Positions 35,078 through 44,237 are shown, counted from the stretch's first letter. The stretch: 64,000 nt of DNA from an uncultured Lachnospiraceae bacterium (GCA_910583835.1 CAJTYM010000009.1:25764-89763), one strand, 5' to 3'. Notes: generated from the sequence alone by a model not told the origin. Translations and numbers: made by a program.

Positions 35078-35977
35078 ATGCAGGGGAAAATCATAAAAGG
35101 GATTGCCGGTTTCTACTATGTACACGTAGCAGAAGCCGGAATCTTTGAGTGCAAAGCGAAAGGAATTTTCCGTAAAGAAAAAATAAAGCCGCTGGTAGGG
35201 GACGATGTGGAACTGGAACCGCTAAATATGCAGGATATGACTGGCAATATCACGGCAATCCTTCCCCGCAAAAATGAGCTCATCCGACCGGCAGTGGCGA
35301 ATGTTGACCAGGCGATGGTGATTTTTGCGGCAGATAAGCCGAAGCCGAATTTTAATCTGCTGGACCGTTTTCTGATTATGATGGAGCAGCGCAAGGTGGA
35401 GACTATTATCTGCTTTAATAAGCAGGACCTCGTCACACAGGAAGAAACAGACAGGCTGCGGCAAATCTATGAACCCTGCGGCTATCAGGTTTTGGCAGTC
35501 AGCGCCAAGGAACAGCAGGGGCTTAAGCAGGTTCAGGAAGTCCTTGCAGGAAAGACAACGACAGTAGCAGGACCCTCCGGTGTAGGCAAGTCCTCACTGA
35601 TTAACCTGCTCTCGCCGGAAGCGGATATGGAGACGGGGATGCTCAGTGAGAAGATTGACAGGGGGAAACACACTACCCGGCATTCCCAGTTGTTGTATAT
35701 TGATGATGGGACGTACATTATGGATACGCCCGGCTTCAGTTCCCTGTACCTGATGGGGATGGAAGCGGAGGAACTGAAATGGTACTTTCGGGAATTTGAA
35801 TCTTATGAGCCGTTTTGCCGTTTTCAGGGCTGCAGCCATATCCATGAACCGGGTTGCGCTGTGAAAACGTCATTGGCGGAGGGGAAAATCAGCCCTATAC
35901 GGTATGAGAATTATGCGATGCTTTACGGAGAACTGAAAAATGTCAGAAAGTATGAAAAAGGAGGAGGAAAGAGATGA
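35078..35977 (+). CDS. rsgA: Ribosome small-subunit GTPase RsgA
   Basis: A circularly permuted GTPase for late 30S assembly. Of 299 residues, an N-terminal OB fold (to about 70) is followed by the permuted G motifs: NKQD (G4), GPSGVGKSSLINLL (G1), DTPGFSSLY (G3), then a C-terminal zinc finger with Cys and His ligands (CRFQGCSHIHEPGCAV). ATG 35078 is chosen over the GTG at 35072 because of spacing from AGGGAAG. It overlaps rpe by ATGA. Confidence 0.94.
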   Translation: MQGKIIKGIAGFYYVHVAEAGIFECKAKGIFRKEKIKPLVGDDVELEPLNMQDMTGNITAILPRKNELIRPAVANVDQAMVIFAADKPKPNFNLLDRFLIMMEQRKVETIICFNKQDLVTQEETDRLRQIYEPCGYQVLAVSAKEQQGLKQVQEVLAGKTTTVAGPSGVGKSSLINLLSPEADMETGMLSEKIDRGKHTTRHSQLLYIDDGTYIMDTPGFSSLYLMGMEAEELKWYFREFESYEPFCRFQGCSHIHEPGCAVKTSLAEGKISPIRYENYAMLYGELKNVRKYEKGGGKR

Positions 35978-36624
35978 ATTGTTTATCGCCATCTATACTG
36001 GCAGCGGATATTTCCTGCCTGGGGGAACAGATTAAAATGATTGATGAGGCTGGGGCGCAGTATGTGCACATTGACATCATGGATGGGCATTTTGTGCCCA
36101 CGCTTTCCTTTGGCGCGCCGGTCATAAGGTCCATCCGGCCGCTTACCGAGCGGATTTTTGATGTGCATCTGATGATGGATGAGCCAATCCACCTGGTAGA
36201 TGAGATGGTGGAATGCGGTGCAGACATTATTACGGTCCATGCCGAGGCGTGTACCCATCTTGACCGCACAATTGAAAAAATTAAAGAGCGCGGAGTGCTT
36301 GCTTCCGTTGCTTTGAATCCGGCAACCGATTTGGGCTGCCTGAATTATATCCTGCCTAAGCTTGATATGGTTCTTTTGATGACCGTCAATCCCGGCTATG
36401 GCGGACAGAAATACATTCCTTATCTGACAGATAAGATTCGCGATTTGCGGCAGATTGTGGAGGAGCGCGACTTAAAGCTTGATATCGAGGTAGACGGCGG
36501 GGTTACTTTGCAGAATGTAGGGGGGATTCTTGAAGCCGGGGCCAATATCATTGTGGCTGGTTCCGCTGTGTTCCATGGGGATGTGAAGGGGAATGCGGAG
36601 GAATTTTTAAAGAAGATGGCCTGA
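35974..36624 (+). CDS. rpe: Ribulose-phosphate 3-epimerase
   Basis: Interconverts ribulose 5-phosphate and xylulose 5-phosphate. The 216-residue TIM-barrel protein has LSPSILAADISCLGEQ, HIDIMDGHFVPTLSFG, HLMMDEPIHLVDEM, TVNPGYGGQ and EVDGGV, which supply the metal and phosphate sites. It overlaps rsgA. It also links functionally to the xylulose 5-phosphate made by the xylulokinase further on in the window. Confidence 0.95.
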   Translation: MNCLSPSILAADISCLGEQIKMIDEAGAQYVHIDIMDGHFVPTLSFGAPVIRSIRPLTERIFDVHLMMDEPIHLVDEMVECGADIITVHAEACTHLDRTIEKIKERGVLASVALNPATDLGCLNYILPKLDMVLLMTVNPGYGGQKYIPYLTDKIRDLRQIVEERDLKLDIEVDGGVTLQNVGGILEAGANIIVAGSAVFHGDVKGNAEEFLKKMA

Positions 36625-36668
36625 GAATTAAAATTGGCCATAGCAATATTGTTTTAGAGGAAGAGAAG

Positions 36669-37325
36669 ATGCAGTCATTGATTATCAGCGGCGGAAGCCT
36701 GGACATGGAATTTGCCCTTTCTTATATCAGAAAATATTCCTTTGACTTTACTGTCGCGGCAGACAGGGGCATGGATTTTTTCTATGAGCATAAGATGGTA
36801 CCGGATTATATTGTGGGAGATTTTGATTCGGCAGACCCGGAGGTTTTAGAGTATTTCCGCAATTTAAACGGAGGGGAAAGGCCTGAGATTTTACAGTTTG
36901 AGCCAGAGAAAGATGAGACAGATACGGAACTTGCCATCCGTATAGCAATACAGCAGGGATGTGATGATATCCATCTTCTGGGCGCTATGGGAAGCCGAAT
37001 GGACCATATGCTGGGCAATCTGCATCTGTTGGGAGCAGCAATGAAACAAGGGGTGGCATGCAGAATGGTGGATAAGAATAACCGCATCCGCATGATTTGT
37101 CAGGGAATGTCATTGAGGCGCGAGGAACAGTATGGGACTTATGTATCGCTTTTTCCGTTCACACCGCAGGTGAAAGGGCTGACGCTGACAGGTTTTCAAT
37201 ATCCGTTAAAAGATTACACGCTGGAATGTTACCATTCTCTCGGCGTCAGCAATGAGATAATTGCTGAGAAAGCGGAGATTTCATTTCAGGAGGGCGTGCT
37301 GCTTGTTGTGGAGTCAAAAGATTGA
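36669..37325 (+). CDS. thiN: Thiamine pyrophosphokinase
   Basis: Converts thiamine to thiamine diphosphate with ATP. The 218-residue protein shows the family motifs AADRGMDFF, VPDYIVGDFDS, KDETDTELA and GAMGSRMDHMLGNL, and a C-terminal beta domain (LTGFQYPLKDYTL, SLGVSNE). It ends the conserved rsgA-rpe-thiN group; no terminator is evident in the 69 bp that follow. Confidence 0.92.
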   Translation: MQSLIISGGSLDMEFALSYIRKYSFDFTVAADRGMDFFYEHKMVPDYIVGDFDSADPEVLEYFRNLNGGERPEILQFEPEKDETDTELAIRIAIQQGCDDIHLLGAMGSRMDHMLGNLHLLGAAMKQGVACRMVDKNNRIRMICQGMSLRREEQYGTYVSLFPFTPQVKGLTLTGFQYPLKDYTLECYHSLGVSNEIIAEKAEISFQEGVLLVVESKD

Positions 37326-37394
37326 GCCCCATAGGATGGAAAGAGGAAAATACAATAAAAGAAAGGATTATTAAAGTAGTCAGAGGTGTTATTG

Positions 37395-37973
37395 ATGAAT
37401 AAGATGCGGATGTTTGTGAAAGCGATATATGCAGGTTTTGCAATAGGAATAGGTGGGATTATCTATTTGTCAATGGACAATAGAATTCTTGGCGCCCTGT
37501 TTTTTAGTTTTGGGCTGTCAACGATTGTGACACAAGGATTTAATTTGTATACAGGTAAGATTGGTTTTGTCAAAGAGTGGAAAGAACTGCCGGACATGCT
37601 CATGATATTAGCGGGTAACTTTATAGGAACCTTTATCGCGGCAATGCTGGCGAAAGCTGCCAACCTGAATATTGACAGCACACAGATGGTACATAACAAA
37701 TTAGAGAACAATTTGCTGCACGTATTTCTGCTGTCAGTCTTTTGCGGCGTGATGATGTATCTGGCAATTGACAATTATAATAAGAGCAAGAATATCGTAT
37801 TTGTGGTGGCGGCTGTCATGATATTCATATTGTCGGGGTTTGAACATTCCATTGCCAATATGTTTTACTTTGAGATAGCGGATGCCTACAGCCTGAAAGC
37901 ATTGCTTTATATTCTGGTGATGGCTGCCGGAAATGGCGTTGGCGCGAAAGTTTTCGGCTTGATGCCGAAATAG
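37395..37973 (+). CDS. Compact formate/nitrite transporter family channel
   Basis: A 192-residue membrane protein with six predicted helices. The motif GFEHSIANMFYF near residue 150 carries the pore histidine characteristic of FocA/NirC channels, and TQGFNLYTGKIG fits the second-helix loop. It is shorter than typical FNT proteins (about 260-280). Formate, nitrite or another small anion is possible. ATG 37395 is preferred over the GTG at 37386 by spacing from AGAGG. Confidence 0.75.
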   Translation: MNKMRMFVKAIYAGFAIGIGGIIYLSMDNRILGALFFSFGLSTIVTQGFNLYTGKIGFVKEWKELPDMLMILAGNFIGTFIAAMLAKAANLNIDSTQMVHNKLENNLLHVFLLSVFCGVMMYLAIDNYNKSKNIVFVVAAVMIFILSGFEHSIANMFYFEIADAYSLKALLYILVMAAGNGVGAKVFGLMPK

Positions 37974-38063
37974 GAGGATGTTTGATTTCCATGGCAGCGG
38001 GAGGATATCTCTGGCTGCGGAGCAGAATAACAATAAATGTAACATACGAAAAGGAGAATTGAC

Positions 38064-38522
38064 ATGAAGAGAAAATTTGCAAACCGACAGTTACACGTAT
38101 TCCTCTGTATCTTGGTTGTTATGATGATGGCTTTGGTTACAGCAGGCTGCAATGGCAGCAAAAATGATGCGGCCAAGGATTCAGGGAAAGCAGAAAGTAC
38201 AGAGGCTGATGGCAATGTGCTGGGCGAAGGCAATACGCAGTTTACATTTACAGTCGTAGATGGGGAGAACAAGGAGACGAAATTTGAAATCCATACAGAC
38301 AAAACGACCGTTGGGGAGGCTCTTACAGAGCTTGATTTGATTGCCGGTGAACAAGGCGATTATGGGCTTTATGTAAAGACAGTCAATGGGGTTACGGTGG
38401 ATTTTGACAAAGACGGCGCTTACTGGGCATTTTATGTTGGCGATGAGTATGCAGCTACAGGCGTTGACTCTACAGAGATTGAAGAAGGAGCGACATATTC
38501 CTTTAAAGTTGAAAAACAATGA
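38064..38522 (+). CDS. DUF4430 lipoprotein
   Basis: A 152-residue exported lipoprotein with lipobox LVTAGC (Cys near residue 29), a short Ser/Asp/Glu linker and a C-terminal beta-grasp DUF4430 domain (TTVGEALTELDLIAGEQ, YWAFYVGDEYAATGVDSTEI), the fold shared with the C-terminal part of transcobalamin-type proteins. It overlaps the downstream ECF S component by ATGA. Together they suggest a surface ligand-binding subunit for a vitamin transporter; the ligand is unknown. AAAGGAG precedes the ATG. Confidence 0.8.
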   Translation: MKRKFANRQLHVFLCILVVMMMALVTAGCNGSKNDAAKDSGKAESTEADGNVLGEGNTQFTFTVVDGENKETKFEIHTDKTTVGEALTELDLIAGEQGDYGLYVKTVNGVTVDFDKDGAYWAFYVGDEYAATGVDSTEIEEGATYSFKVEKQ

Positions 38523-39028
38523 GGCTGACAATCAAAGAGATTGCTGTTTTTGGTATGCTTGGGGGCGTGATGTATGTTTCCAAGATGATTATGGAGCTTT
38601 TGCCGAATATACATCTGCTCGGCGTATTTATTGTTGCTTTTACCGTTGTATACCGGCAGAAAGCGTTGTATATCATTTATACTTATGTGTTTCTGAACGG
38701 TATTTTCAGCGGTTTTGCAGCATGGTGGATTCCATATCTGTATGTGTGGACGGTTCTGTGGGCGGCAGTTATGCTGCTGCCTAAGAATATGCCGAAGAAA
38801 GTGCAGCCCATTGTATACATGGCAGCGTGCGCTGCGCATGGATTTTTGTTTGGGACTCTGTATGCCCCGGCACAGGCAATCCTCTTTGGCTTAAGTTTCC
38901 AGGGGATGGTGGCATGGATAATTGCCGGGCTGCCGTGGGACTTTATGCATGGTATCAGTAATTTCTTCTGCGGCATTTTGATTATGCCGCTTGTCTATGC
39001 GCTGCGTAATGCGGAGAAAAACGTATGA
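38519..39028 (+). CDS. ECF transporter S component
   Basis: A 169-residue integral membrane protein with about five hydrophobic segments (EIAVFGMLGGVMYVSKMI, FIVAFTVVYRQKALYIIYTY, VYMAACAAHGFLFGTLYAP, GMVAWIIAGLPWDFMHGISN), matching substrate-binding S components of energy-coupling factor transporters. No ATPase or T subunit gene is nearby, so it probably uses the shared ECF module encoded elsewhere. It is fused by ATGA overlap to the DUF4430 lipoprotein gene. Confidence 0.78.
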   Translation: MRLTIKEIAVFGMLGGVMYVSKMIMELLPNIHLLGVFIVAFTVVYRQKALYIIYTYVFLNGIFSGFAAWWIPYLYVWTVLWAAVMLLPKNMPKKVQPIVYMAACAAHGFLFGTLYAPAQAILFGLSFQGMVAWIIAGLPWDFMHGISNFFCGILIMPLVYALRNAEKNV

Positions 39029-39038
39029 AAAAGGAGAT

Positions 39039-39737
39039 ATGCAATTGCAGGAACAATTTTCAAGGACGGGGCTGCTGCTGGGCGAAGATGCTATGGAGAA
39101 ACTGTCTCATGCCAGGGTCGCCGTGTTCGGAATCGGCGGCGTGGGCGGATATGTCTGTGAGGCCCTTGTGCGCAGCGGCATAGGGGCGTTTGATTTGATC
39201 GACAACGATAAGGTCTGCCTGAGCAATCTGAATCGGCAGATTATTGCCACGCATCAGACCATCGGCAGATATAAGACGGAGGTGATGAAGGAACGGATGC
39301 TTTCCATCAATCCGCAGGCGGATATCCGTCTATATCAATGTTTTTTTCTGCCGGAAAATGCGCAGGAATTTCCCTTTGCCGAATATGACTACATTGTGGA
39401 TGCCGTGGATACAGTCACGGCGAAAATTGAGCTTGTGATGCAGGCGCAGAAATATGGGGTTCCCATTATCAGCAGCATGGGGGCAGGCAATAAATTGGAC
39501 GGCAGCCGTTTTCAGGTTGCCGATATTTATAAGACCAGGGTCTGCCCATTGGCGAAAGTCATGCGCCGGGAACTGAAAAAGCGCGGCGTCCGCAGGCTGA
39601 AAGTCGTATATTCCGAGGAACAGCCTGTGCTGCCGTTTGCGGGTGACAGGAGGACGCCGGGCAGCGTGGCGTTTGTGCCCTCTGTAGCTGGCTTGATTAT
39701 TGCGGGTGAGGTTGTGAATGACATGAGGAGATTTTAA
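39039..39737 (+). CDS. tcdA: tRNA threonylcarbamoyladenosine dehydratase
   Basis: An E1-like enzyme that converts t6A37 of tRNA to its cyclic form. The 232-residue protein has the ThiF/MoeB nucleotide loop VFGIGGVGGYVCEAL, DNDKVCLSNLNRQ, DAVDTVTAK and SSMGAGNKLD, the last typical of the TcdA branch rather than MoeB/ThiF. The ATG at 39039 follows AAAAGGAG. Its stop overlaps the start of larE. Confidence 0.9.
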   Translation: MQLQEQFSRTGLLLGEDAMEKLSHARVAVFGIGGVGGYVCEALVRSGIGAFDLIDNDKVCLSNLNRQIIATHQTIGRYKTEVMKERMLSINPQADIRLYQCFFLPENAQEFPFAEYDYIVDAVDTVTAKIELVMQAQKYGVPIISSMGAGNKLDGSRFQVADIYKTRVCPLAKVMRRELKKRGVRRLKVVYSEEQPVLPFAGDRRTPGSVAFVPSVAGLIIAGEVVNDMRRF

Positions 39738-40594
39738 TGATGACACATCCGACAAACATACAATTGCAGAAATTAGAAGATCTGAGGAATGATATAAAGC
39801 GGCTTAATTCTGTGGCAGTATCATTCTCTGGCGGCGTTGATTCCTCATTCCTGCTGAGAGTCGCGGCAGACGTCCTGGGCGGGAATGCGATTGCCGTGAC
39901 AATCTGTTCGCCATTTTTTCCGCAGAGGGAATCTGATGAGGCGCAGGCCTTTTGCCGGGAGCAGAAAATCCGCCAAGTGATGTGTGAACGGAATGTCTTG
40001 GAGCTTGCGGAGGTTGTGCGAAATCCAAAGGACCGCTGCTATCACTGCAAGAAAGAGATGTTCCAGCAGATTCGGGCAATGGCGCAAGACCTGGGGATGG
40101 AACACGTCATAGAAGGTTCTAATATAGATGATGACGGCGATTACCGCCCGGGGCTGCTTGCCGTGGCGGAGCTTGGCATTATAAGCCCGCTGAAAAATTG
40201 CGACCTGACAAAAACGGATATCCGCGCCTTGTCGAAATATTTAGGGCTGCCCACCTGGGAGAAACCGTCGTTCGCCTGTCTTGCTTCCCGCTTCGCCTAT
40301 GGGGAGAAGATTACCGAGGAAAAGCTGTCTATGGTGGAGAGGGCGGAGCAGCTTTTATTTGACCGGGGCTTTCGCCAGTTTCGTGTGCGCATTCATGGCA
40401 GGATGGCGAGGATTGAGGTGAAGCCGGAGGAATTTGCCAGAATGGTACGAGAAGAAGTGAGGACGGAGATTGCCGAGAAATTCAGGGCATATGGGTTTAC
40501 TTACACAGCGTTGGATTTGGATGGATACCGGACTGGGAGCATGAATGAGGAATTGCTGCATAATGGTGGAATAGAGGGCAAAATTAGCGGGTAA
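39737..40594 (+). CDS. larE: LarE-like ATP-dependent sulfur transferase
   Basis: A PP-loop protein of the LarE family, which sulfurises the nickel-pincer cofactor precursor. The 285-residue protein has the PP-loop SFSGGVDSSFLL (near residue 29), the motif NPKDRCYHCKKEMF (near 95) and PSFACLASRF (near 175). No larA, larB or larC gene is in the window, so the partner proteins must be elsewhere or the role may differ. It overlaps tcdA at TAATG. Confidence 0.85.
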   Translation: MMTHPTNIQLQKLEDLRNDIKRLNSVAVSFSGGVDSSFLLRVAADVLGGNAIAVTICSPFFPQRESDEAQAFCREQKIRQVMCERNVLELAEVVRNPKDRCYHCKKEMFQQIRAMAQDLGMEHVIEGSNIDDDGDYRPGLLAVAELGIISPLKNCDLTKTDIRALSKYLGLPTWEKPSFACLASRFAYGEKITEEKLSMVERAEQLLFDRGFRQFRVRIHGRMARIEVKPEEFARMVREEVRTEIAEKFRAYGFTYTALDLDGYRTGSMNEELLHNGGIEGKISG

Positions 40595-40650
40595 GATAGA
40601 GGAATGAAAGGTAAAATTTAGCAGGTAAAATAGAGGAAATGGCGAAAATT
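40580..40650 (+). repeat. Imperfect tandem repeat of about 32 bp at the larE end
   Basis: AAAATTAGCGGGTAAGATAG (from 40580) and AAAATTTAGCAGGTAAAATA (from 40613) start two similar units, each followed by GAGGAA. A third partial unit (AAAATTAAG...) runs into the next gene. The first unit contains the larE stop codon. Confidence 0.6.
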
Positions 40651-40666
40651 AAGATTGGAGAGTAAA

Positions 40667-42001
40667 ATGCTGTTAAAATATATTGTAAGTAATTTTATGT
40701 CCATCGGGCATCCGGTGGAATTTAGCATGTTTCCGACATCAGAAAATGTGGCAGAACACTTGGTTAGAAAAATTGATACCAAAGCAGGACCATGGAGCAT
40801 TCTCAGGCGGGGAGGGTTTTTCGGACCCAATGCGTCTGGAAAGACGACTTTTATAAAATCTCTGCGTTTTGCTAAGAGGTTTATTTTGAATGGCCCCAAA
40901 AGCGGAAAGGGAACGGGAATTAACCAATTCAGGGGAAATATTGAGGAATTACAGGGGAAGTCTCTGTTCCAGTTTATGTTTCATACGCAGGATGATGTCT
41001 ATGAATATGGGTTTTCGCTGGGGACGGACCAGGTGCATGAAGAGTGGCTGATGATCCTTACAGAGACAGGGCTTGAGCCATTGTTTGTAAGGCAGACCTC
41101 GCAGGAAGGGAAGACGCAGATAGAGATTGAATCCAGGTTTGCTGAAGAAGGTTCCAAAGAACGGAACCTGGCAGAAGTCTTGAAAGACAGTATCGGTGAG
41201 AATCAGAAGAATCAGCTTTTCTTGTATAAGATGTACGACAATGGCGTCAAAAGAGTGGAAAGCATTATTGAGTGGTTTGAGAGCCTGAAGATTATTTTTC
41301 CTGAATCAGAGGTGCGGGGATTTTTTTTGCGTATGGATAAAGATGATGACTTTCGGGAATTCGTATTGAATAGCTTAAAGCATATGGACACTGGGGTTAC
41401 AGGTGTTTCTATTGTCAGCAACGTTATGGACTTTGGTGAATTCGTAGAGAAATTTCATATTCCAAGTGGGATTGTGAGCCAGATTGAGGATAACAAGAAT
41501 GGAATTTTGACTTTCGCAGGAAGATATTTTATGTTTGGAGAGGGAGAAAAACAGCAGACTACGTTGGTGCAGATAAAATTTGAGCATATGCTAAATGGGG
41601 AACTTGTGCCATTTAATGTGGAAGAAGAATCGGATGGTACGCAGCGTCTGCTTGATCTGCTGCCAATTTTATTTTCCCTGGGTAAAAACAGGCACGATAT
41701 CTATTTTATAGATGAGATTGACCGCAGCCTTCACACAAAGCTGTCTCAGTACTTGCTGAGAGAGTTTTTAAAGGGCAGTGGGGATACGGATAGCCAAATT
41801 GTATTTACTGCCCATGACGTCAACCTGATCAACTTAGAGGAGTTTGGGCAGGACGAAATCTGGTTTATAGAAAAAGACAGTGAGGGGGAATCGCATTTGC
41901 GGCCATTTTCTGATTTTGAGATACAAAAAGGGCAGAATGTATTAAAAGCATATCTGAATGGACGGTTTGGGGCGGTTCCGCTGATAAAAGGGGGAGTTTA
42001 A
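40667..42001 (+). CDS. AAA/ABC-type ATPase, RloA/AbiLi-like
   Basis: A 444-residue ATPase with Walker A FFGPNASGKTTFIKSL (near residue 50), an ABC-like signature EESDGTQRLLDLLPIL, Walker B IYFIDEIDRSLHTKL and the switch His in VFTAHDVNLI. Such ATPases (COG1106 type) pair with RloB/AbiLii-like proteins in abortive-infection systems. A RloB-like gene follows with TAATG overlap, but it is broken, so the system is probably inactive. Start ATG 40667 follows GGAG; an upstream TTG (40655) is less likely. Confidence 0.8.
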   Translation: MLLKYIVSNFMSIGHPVEFSMFPTSENVAEHLVRKIDTKAGPWSILRRGGFFGPNASGKTTFIKSLRFAKRFILNGPKSGKGTGINQFRGNIEELQGKSLFQFMFHTQDDVYEYGFSLGTDQVHEEWLMILTETGLEPLFVRQTSQEGKTQIEIESRFAEEGSKERNLAEVLKDSIGENQKNQLFLYKMYDNGVKRVESIIEWFESLKIIFPESEVRGFFLRMDKDDDFREFVLNSLKHMDTGVTGVSIVSNVMDFGEFVEKFHIPSGIVSQIEDNKNGILTFAGRYFMFGEGEKQQTTLVQIKFEHMLNGELVPFNVEEESDGTQRLLDLLPILFSLGKNRHDIYFIDEIDRSLHTKLSQYLLREFLKGSGDTDSQIVFTAHDVNLINLEEFGQDEIWFIEKDSEGESHLRPFSDFEIQKGQNVLKAYLNGRFGAVPLIKGGV

Positions 42002-42644
42002 TGAGCAGCAGTATTATTCTAACAAGCAGAGTCCCAAATACATTGGCAAATCCATTGCGCGCCAAAAGACCGGCAACCAGTAAGATTATTTTCCTTGCCA
42101 TGGAGGGAATTGCTACGGAAGAAGATTATTTTGCACGTGTTTCTGAGTTGTTTCATGAGGTTAAAGCAAAGATACAATTTATATCGGTAGTTGAGGATGC
42201 GGTCCATACAAGGGAAAAGAACCGGACCCAAGAGCAGAAAAGTCTGTTGGGGAAAGGCAAACCCAAACAATTGGTGGAGAAGATAGAGCAATTTAAAGCA
42301 GAACAGAATGAGAAATACCAGTTTGACAAATGTGGCTAATATTGCACCATGATGACGTCACCGAAGAAGATAAGCGTTTTGCTGTCACAGAGGAACATGC
42401 TTATAAAAAGACAAGCCATTTTCGGGAGAGGTTAAGAGAGTGCGGAGCGCCATTGCGGGACGCAAAACATATTCGGAGAGAAGATTACACGAAAGAGAAA
42501 ATTATCCAGGCAGTCAATCGGGCGAAAGCATTACATACAGACAGAGAGGGGCGTTACCCCAAATATCTTGCGACAACTGTGTATCAATTGCTGGATAAAG
42601 TATTAGAGATGGCAGACAAGAATAACAATGAATTGACTAGATAA
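42001..42644 (+). pseudogene. RloB/AbiLii-like gene, broken
   Basis: Two frames together resemble one RloB-like protein. The first (42001-42339) has KIIFLAMEGIATEEDYF, which matches the family's CEGxxTExxYF start, and ends after KYQFDKCG. The second (42330-42644) begins MWLILHHDDVTEEDK, like the segment after the conserved SNPCFELW, and ends PKYLATTVYQLLDKVLEM. The frames switch at about 42327-42332. The stretch with the expected acidic DxD motif and SNPCFE is missing, so an internal deletion with frame loss is likely. A single-base loss in an A run is the alternative reading. Confidence 0.6.
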
Positions 42645-42666
42645 CCAGGAAAAGGAGGAACATAGA

Positions 42667-43203
42667 ATGTCAAATCAAGTTTTGGAAGTAATCAAAAAAA
42701 GGAGTTCAGCCAGGGCATACAGCGAGGTGAATCCGACAAAGGAAGAATTGGACATTATTTTGGAAGCGGGGCTGCAGGCGCCGACCGGCATGAACCGTCA
42801 GGAGATACGTTTTTCGGTGGTGAGCGGCGATAACCCGATTCTGGAGGAATTGGATGCGGAAAAGAGAAAATTGCGCGGACAGGAAAAGCAGCCCCATAAT
42901 TTCTATTATGAGGCTCCGGTGCTGGTTTTCCTCAGTGCAGAGGACGGATTTAAGTGGAGCAAGGTAGATGCAGGAATCGCGGTTCAGAATATGACGCTGG
43001 CTGCGGAAAGCCTTGGGCTTGGCAGCTTGATTATCGGCTGCGTCTATGATGCTTTGCACGGCGAGAAAAAGGAATATTTTTCCAAGGCGCTGGCAATACC
43101 GGAGGGGTATTCGTTTGAGATTGCCTTAGCGGTTGGGCATAAGCTGGACGATAAAAAGCCGCATGAATATAATGCCAAGGAACAGGTGACATTATCTATT
43201 TAA
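42667..43203 (+). CDS. Nitroreductase family protein
   Basis: A 178-residue FMN-dependent oxidoreductase. Motifs are KKRSSARAYSE (FMN phosphate contact at the N-terminus), LQAPTGMNRQE and the C-terminal half AGIAVQNMTLAAESLGLGS. It is a small, single-domain member; the substrate is unknown. AAAGGAGG precedes the ATG. It is 22 bp after the broken RloB-like gene. Confidence 0.88.
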   Translation: MSNQVLEVIKKRSSARAYSEVNPTKEELDIILEAGLQAPTGMNRQEIRFSVVSGDNPILEELDAEKRKLRGQEKQPHNFYYEAPVLVFLSAEDGFKWSKVDAGIAVQNMTLAAESLGLGSLIIGCVYDALHGEKKEYFSKALAIPEGYSFEIALAVGHKLDDKKPHEYNAKEQVTLSI

Positions 43204-43246
43204 TTTGCATATGATAAGGCAAACGCGATAGGAATAATTATTCGAT

Positions 43247-44146
43247 ATGGAATTTAATAGTAAATGTAACTGTATGTCTGGCATAAACAAAGATGACATG
43301 GCATTTCCGCCGCAGCACCAGAACAGGCAGCCCGGATTTGAATACGTCATGAATCCGCAGCCTATCTCTGAATGTGGCAGAACATGCCGCAAGCTGGAGG
43401 GAAAAGTCGCCTTGATTACGGGCGGAGACAGCGGGATAGGCAGGGCCGTTGCCTATGACTTTGTCAAGGAAGGGGCCTGTGTTGCCATTGTCTATTATGA
43501 TGAGGAAGCAGATGCTAAGGAGACAGCATCGAGGATAAGGGAATTAGGCGGTCAATCCCTACTCATATGCGGGGATTTGAAGAAATCGGAATTTGCAAAA
43601 TATTGTGTGGAACGAACGGTGGATTACTTTGGCAGACTGGATATATTGGTCAATAACCATGCGGTTCAGTATATCCAGCGGAGCATACTGGATATTTCTC
43701 AGGAACAATTGGAATGTACATTCAGGACGAACGTATTCTCATTTTTTTATCTGATTCAGTGTGCGCTGCCATATATGGAGGAGGGCAGCAGCATTATCAA
43801 CACAACGTCAGTGACGGCTTACCAGGGAAATAAAGATTTGATAGATTACAGCTCGACCAAAGGCGCAATCGTATCTCTGACCAGGTCGCTCTCACTGTCG
43901 CTTGCAGATAAAGGAATCAGGGTGAATGGAGTTGCCCCGGGTCCGATTTGGACGCCGCTGATTCCAGCTTCCTATTCGGCAGAGGAGGTTGCCACATTCG
44001 GCAAGAAAACCTCCCATGTGCCGATGGACCGGGCAGGGCAGCCATGCGAGGTTTCCCCCTGTTATGTATTTCTTGCCTCCGAGGATTCCAGCTATATGAC
44101 CGGGCAGGTGCTTCATCCCAACGGAGGGACAATTGTAGGTTCCTAA
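43247..44146 (+). CDS. SDR family oxidoreductase, general-stress type
   Basis: An NAD(P)-dependent short-chain dehydrogenase. Of 299 residues, a 50-residue N-terminal extension with PGFEYVMNPQPI is typical of the YdaD/YhdF-like subgroup. The Rossmann motif is ALITGGDSGIGRAVAYDF, then NNHAVQ. The catalytic Ser lies in NTTSVTAY and YSSTKGAIV supplies Tyr and Lys. The subgroup's end MTGQVLHPNGG is present. Start 43247 has no strong ribosome binding site; ATGs at 43274 or 43295 are alternatives. Confidence 0.87.
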   Translation: MEFNSKCNCMSGINKDDMAFPPQHQNRQPGFEYVMNPQPISECGRTCRKLEGKVALITGGDSGIGRAVAYDFVKEGACVAIVYYDEEADAKETASRIRELGGQSLLICGDLKKSEFAKYCVERTVDYFGRLDILVNNHAVQYIQRSILDISQEQLECTFRTNVFSFFYLIQCALPYMEEGSSIINTTSVTAYQGNKDLIDYSSTKGAIVSLTRSLSLSLADKGIRVNGVAPGPIWTPLIPASYSAEEVATFGKKTSHVPMDRAGQPCEVSPCYVFLASEDSSYMTGQVLHPNGGTIVGS

Positions 44147-44207
44147 TCATTGTGCTTTTCCCATACAAAAGAGTGGAAAGCTAATGGATTGATATTACCG
44201 ATATCCC

Positions 44208-44237
44208 TTTACACCTGAGCCGTATGTCTGGTATAAT
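44208..44237 (+). promoter_or_regulatory. Strong promoter before a small ORF
   Basis: TTTACA (44208-44213), 18-bp spacer, extended -10 TGGTATAAT ending at 44237. Confidence 0.65.
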
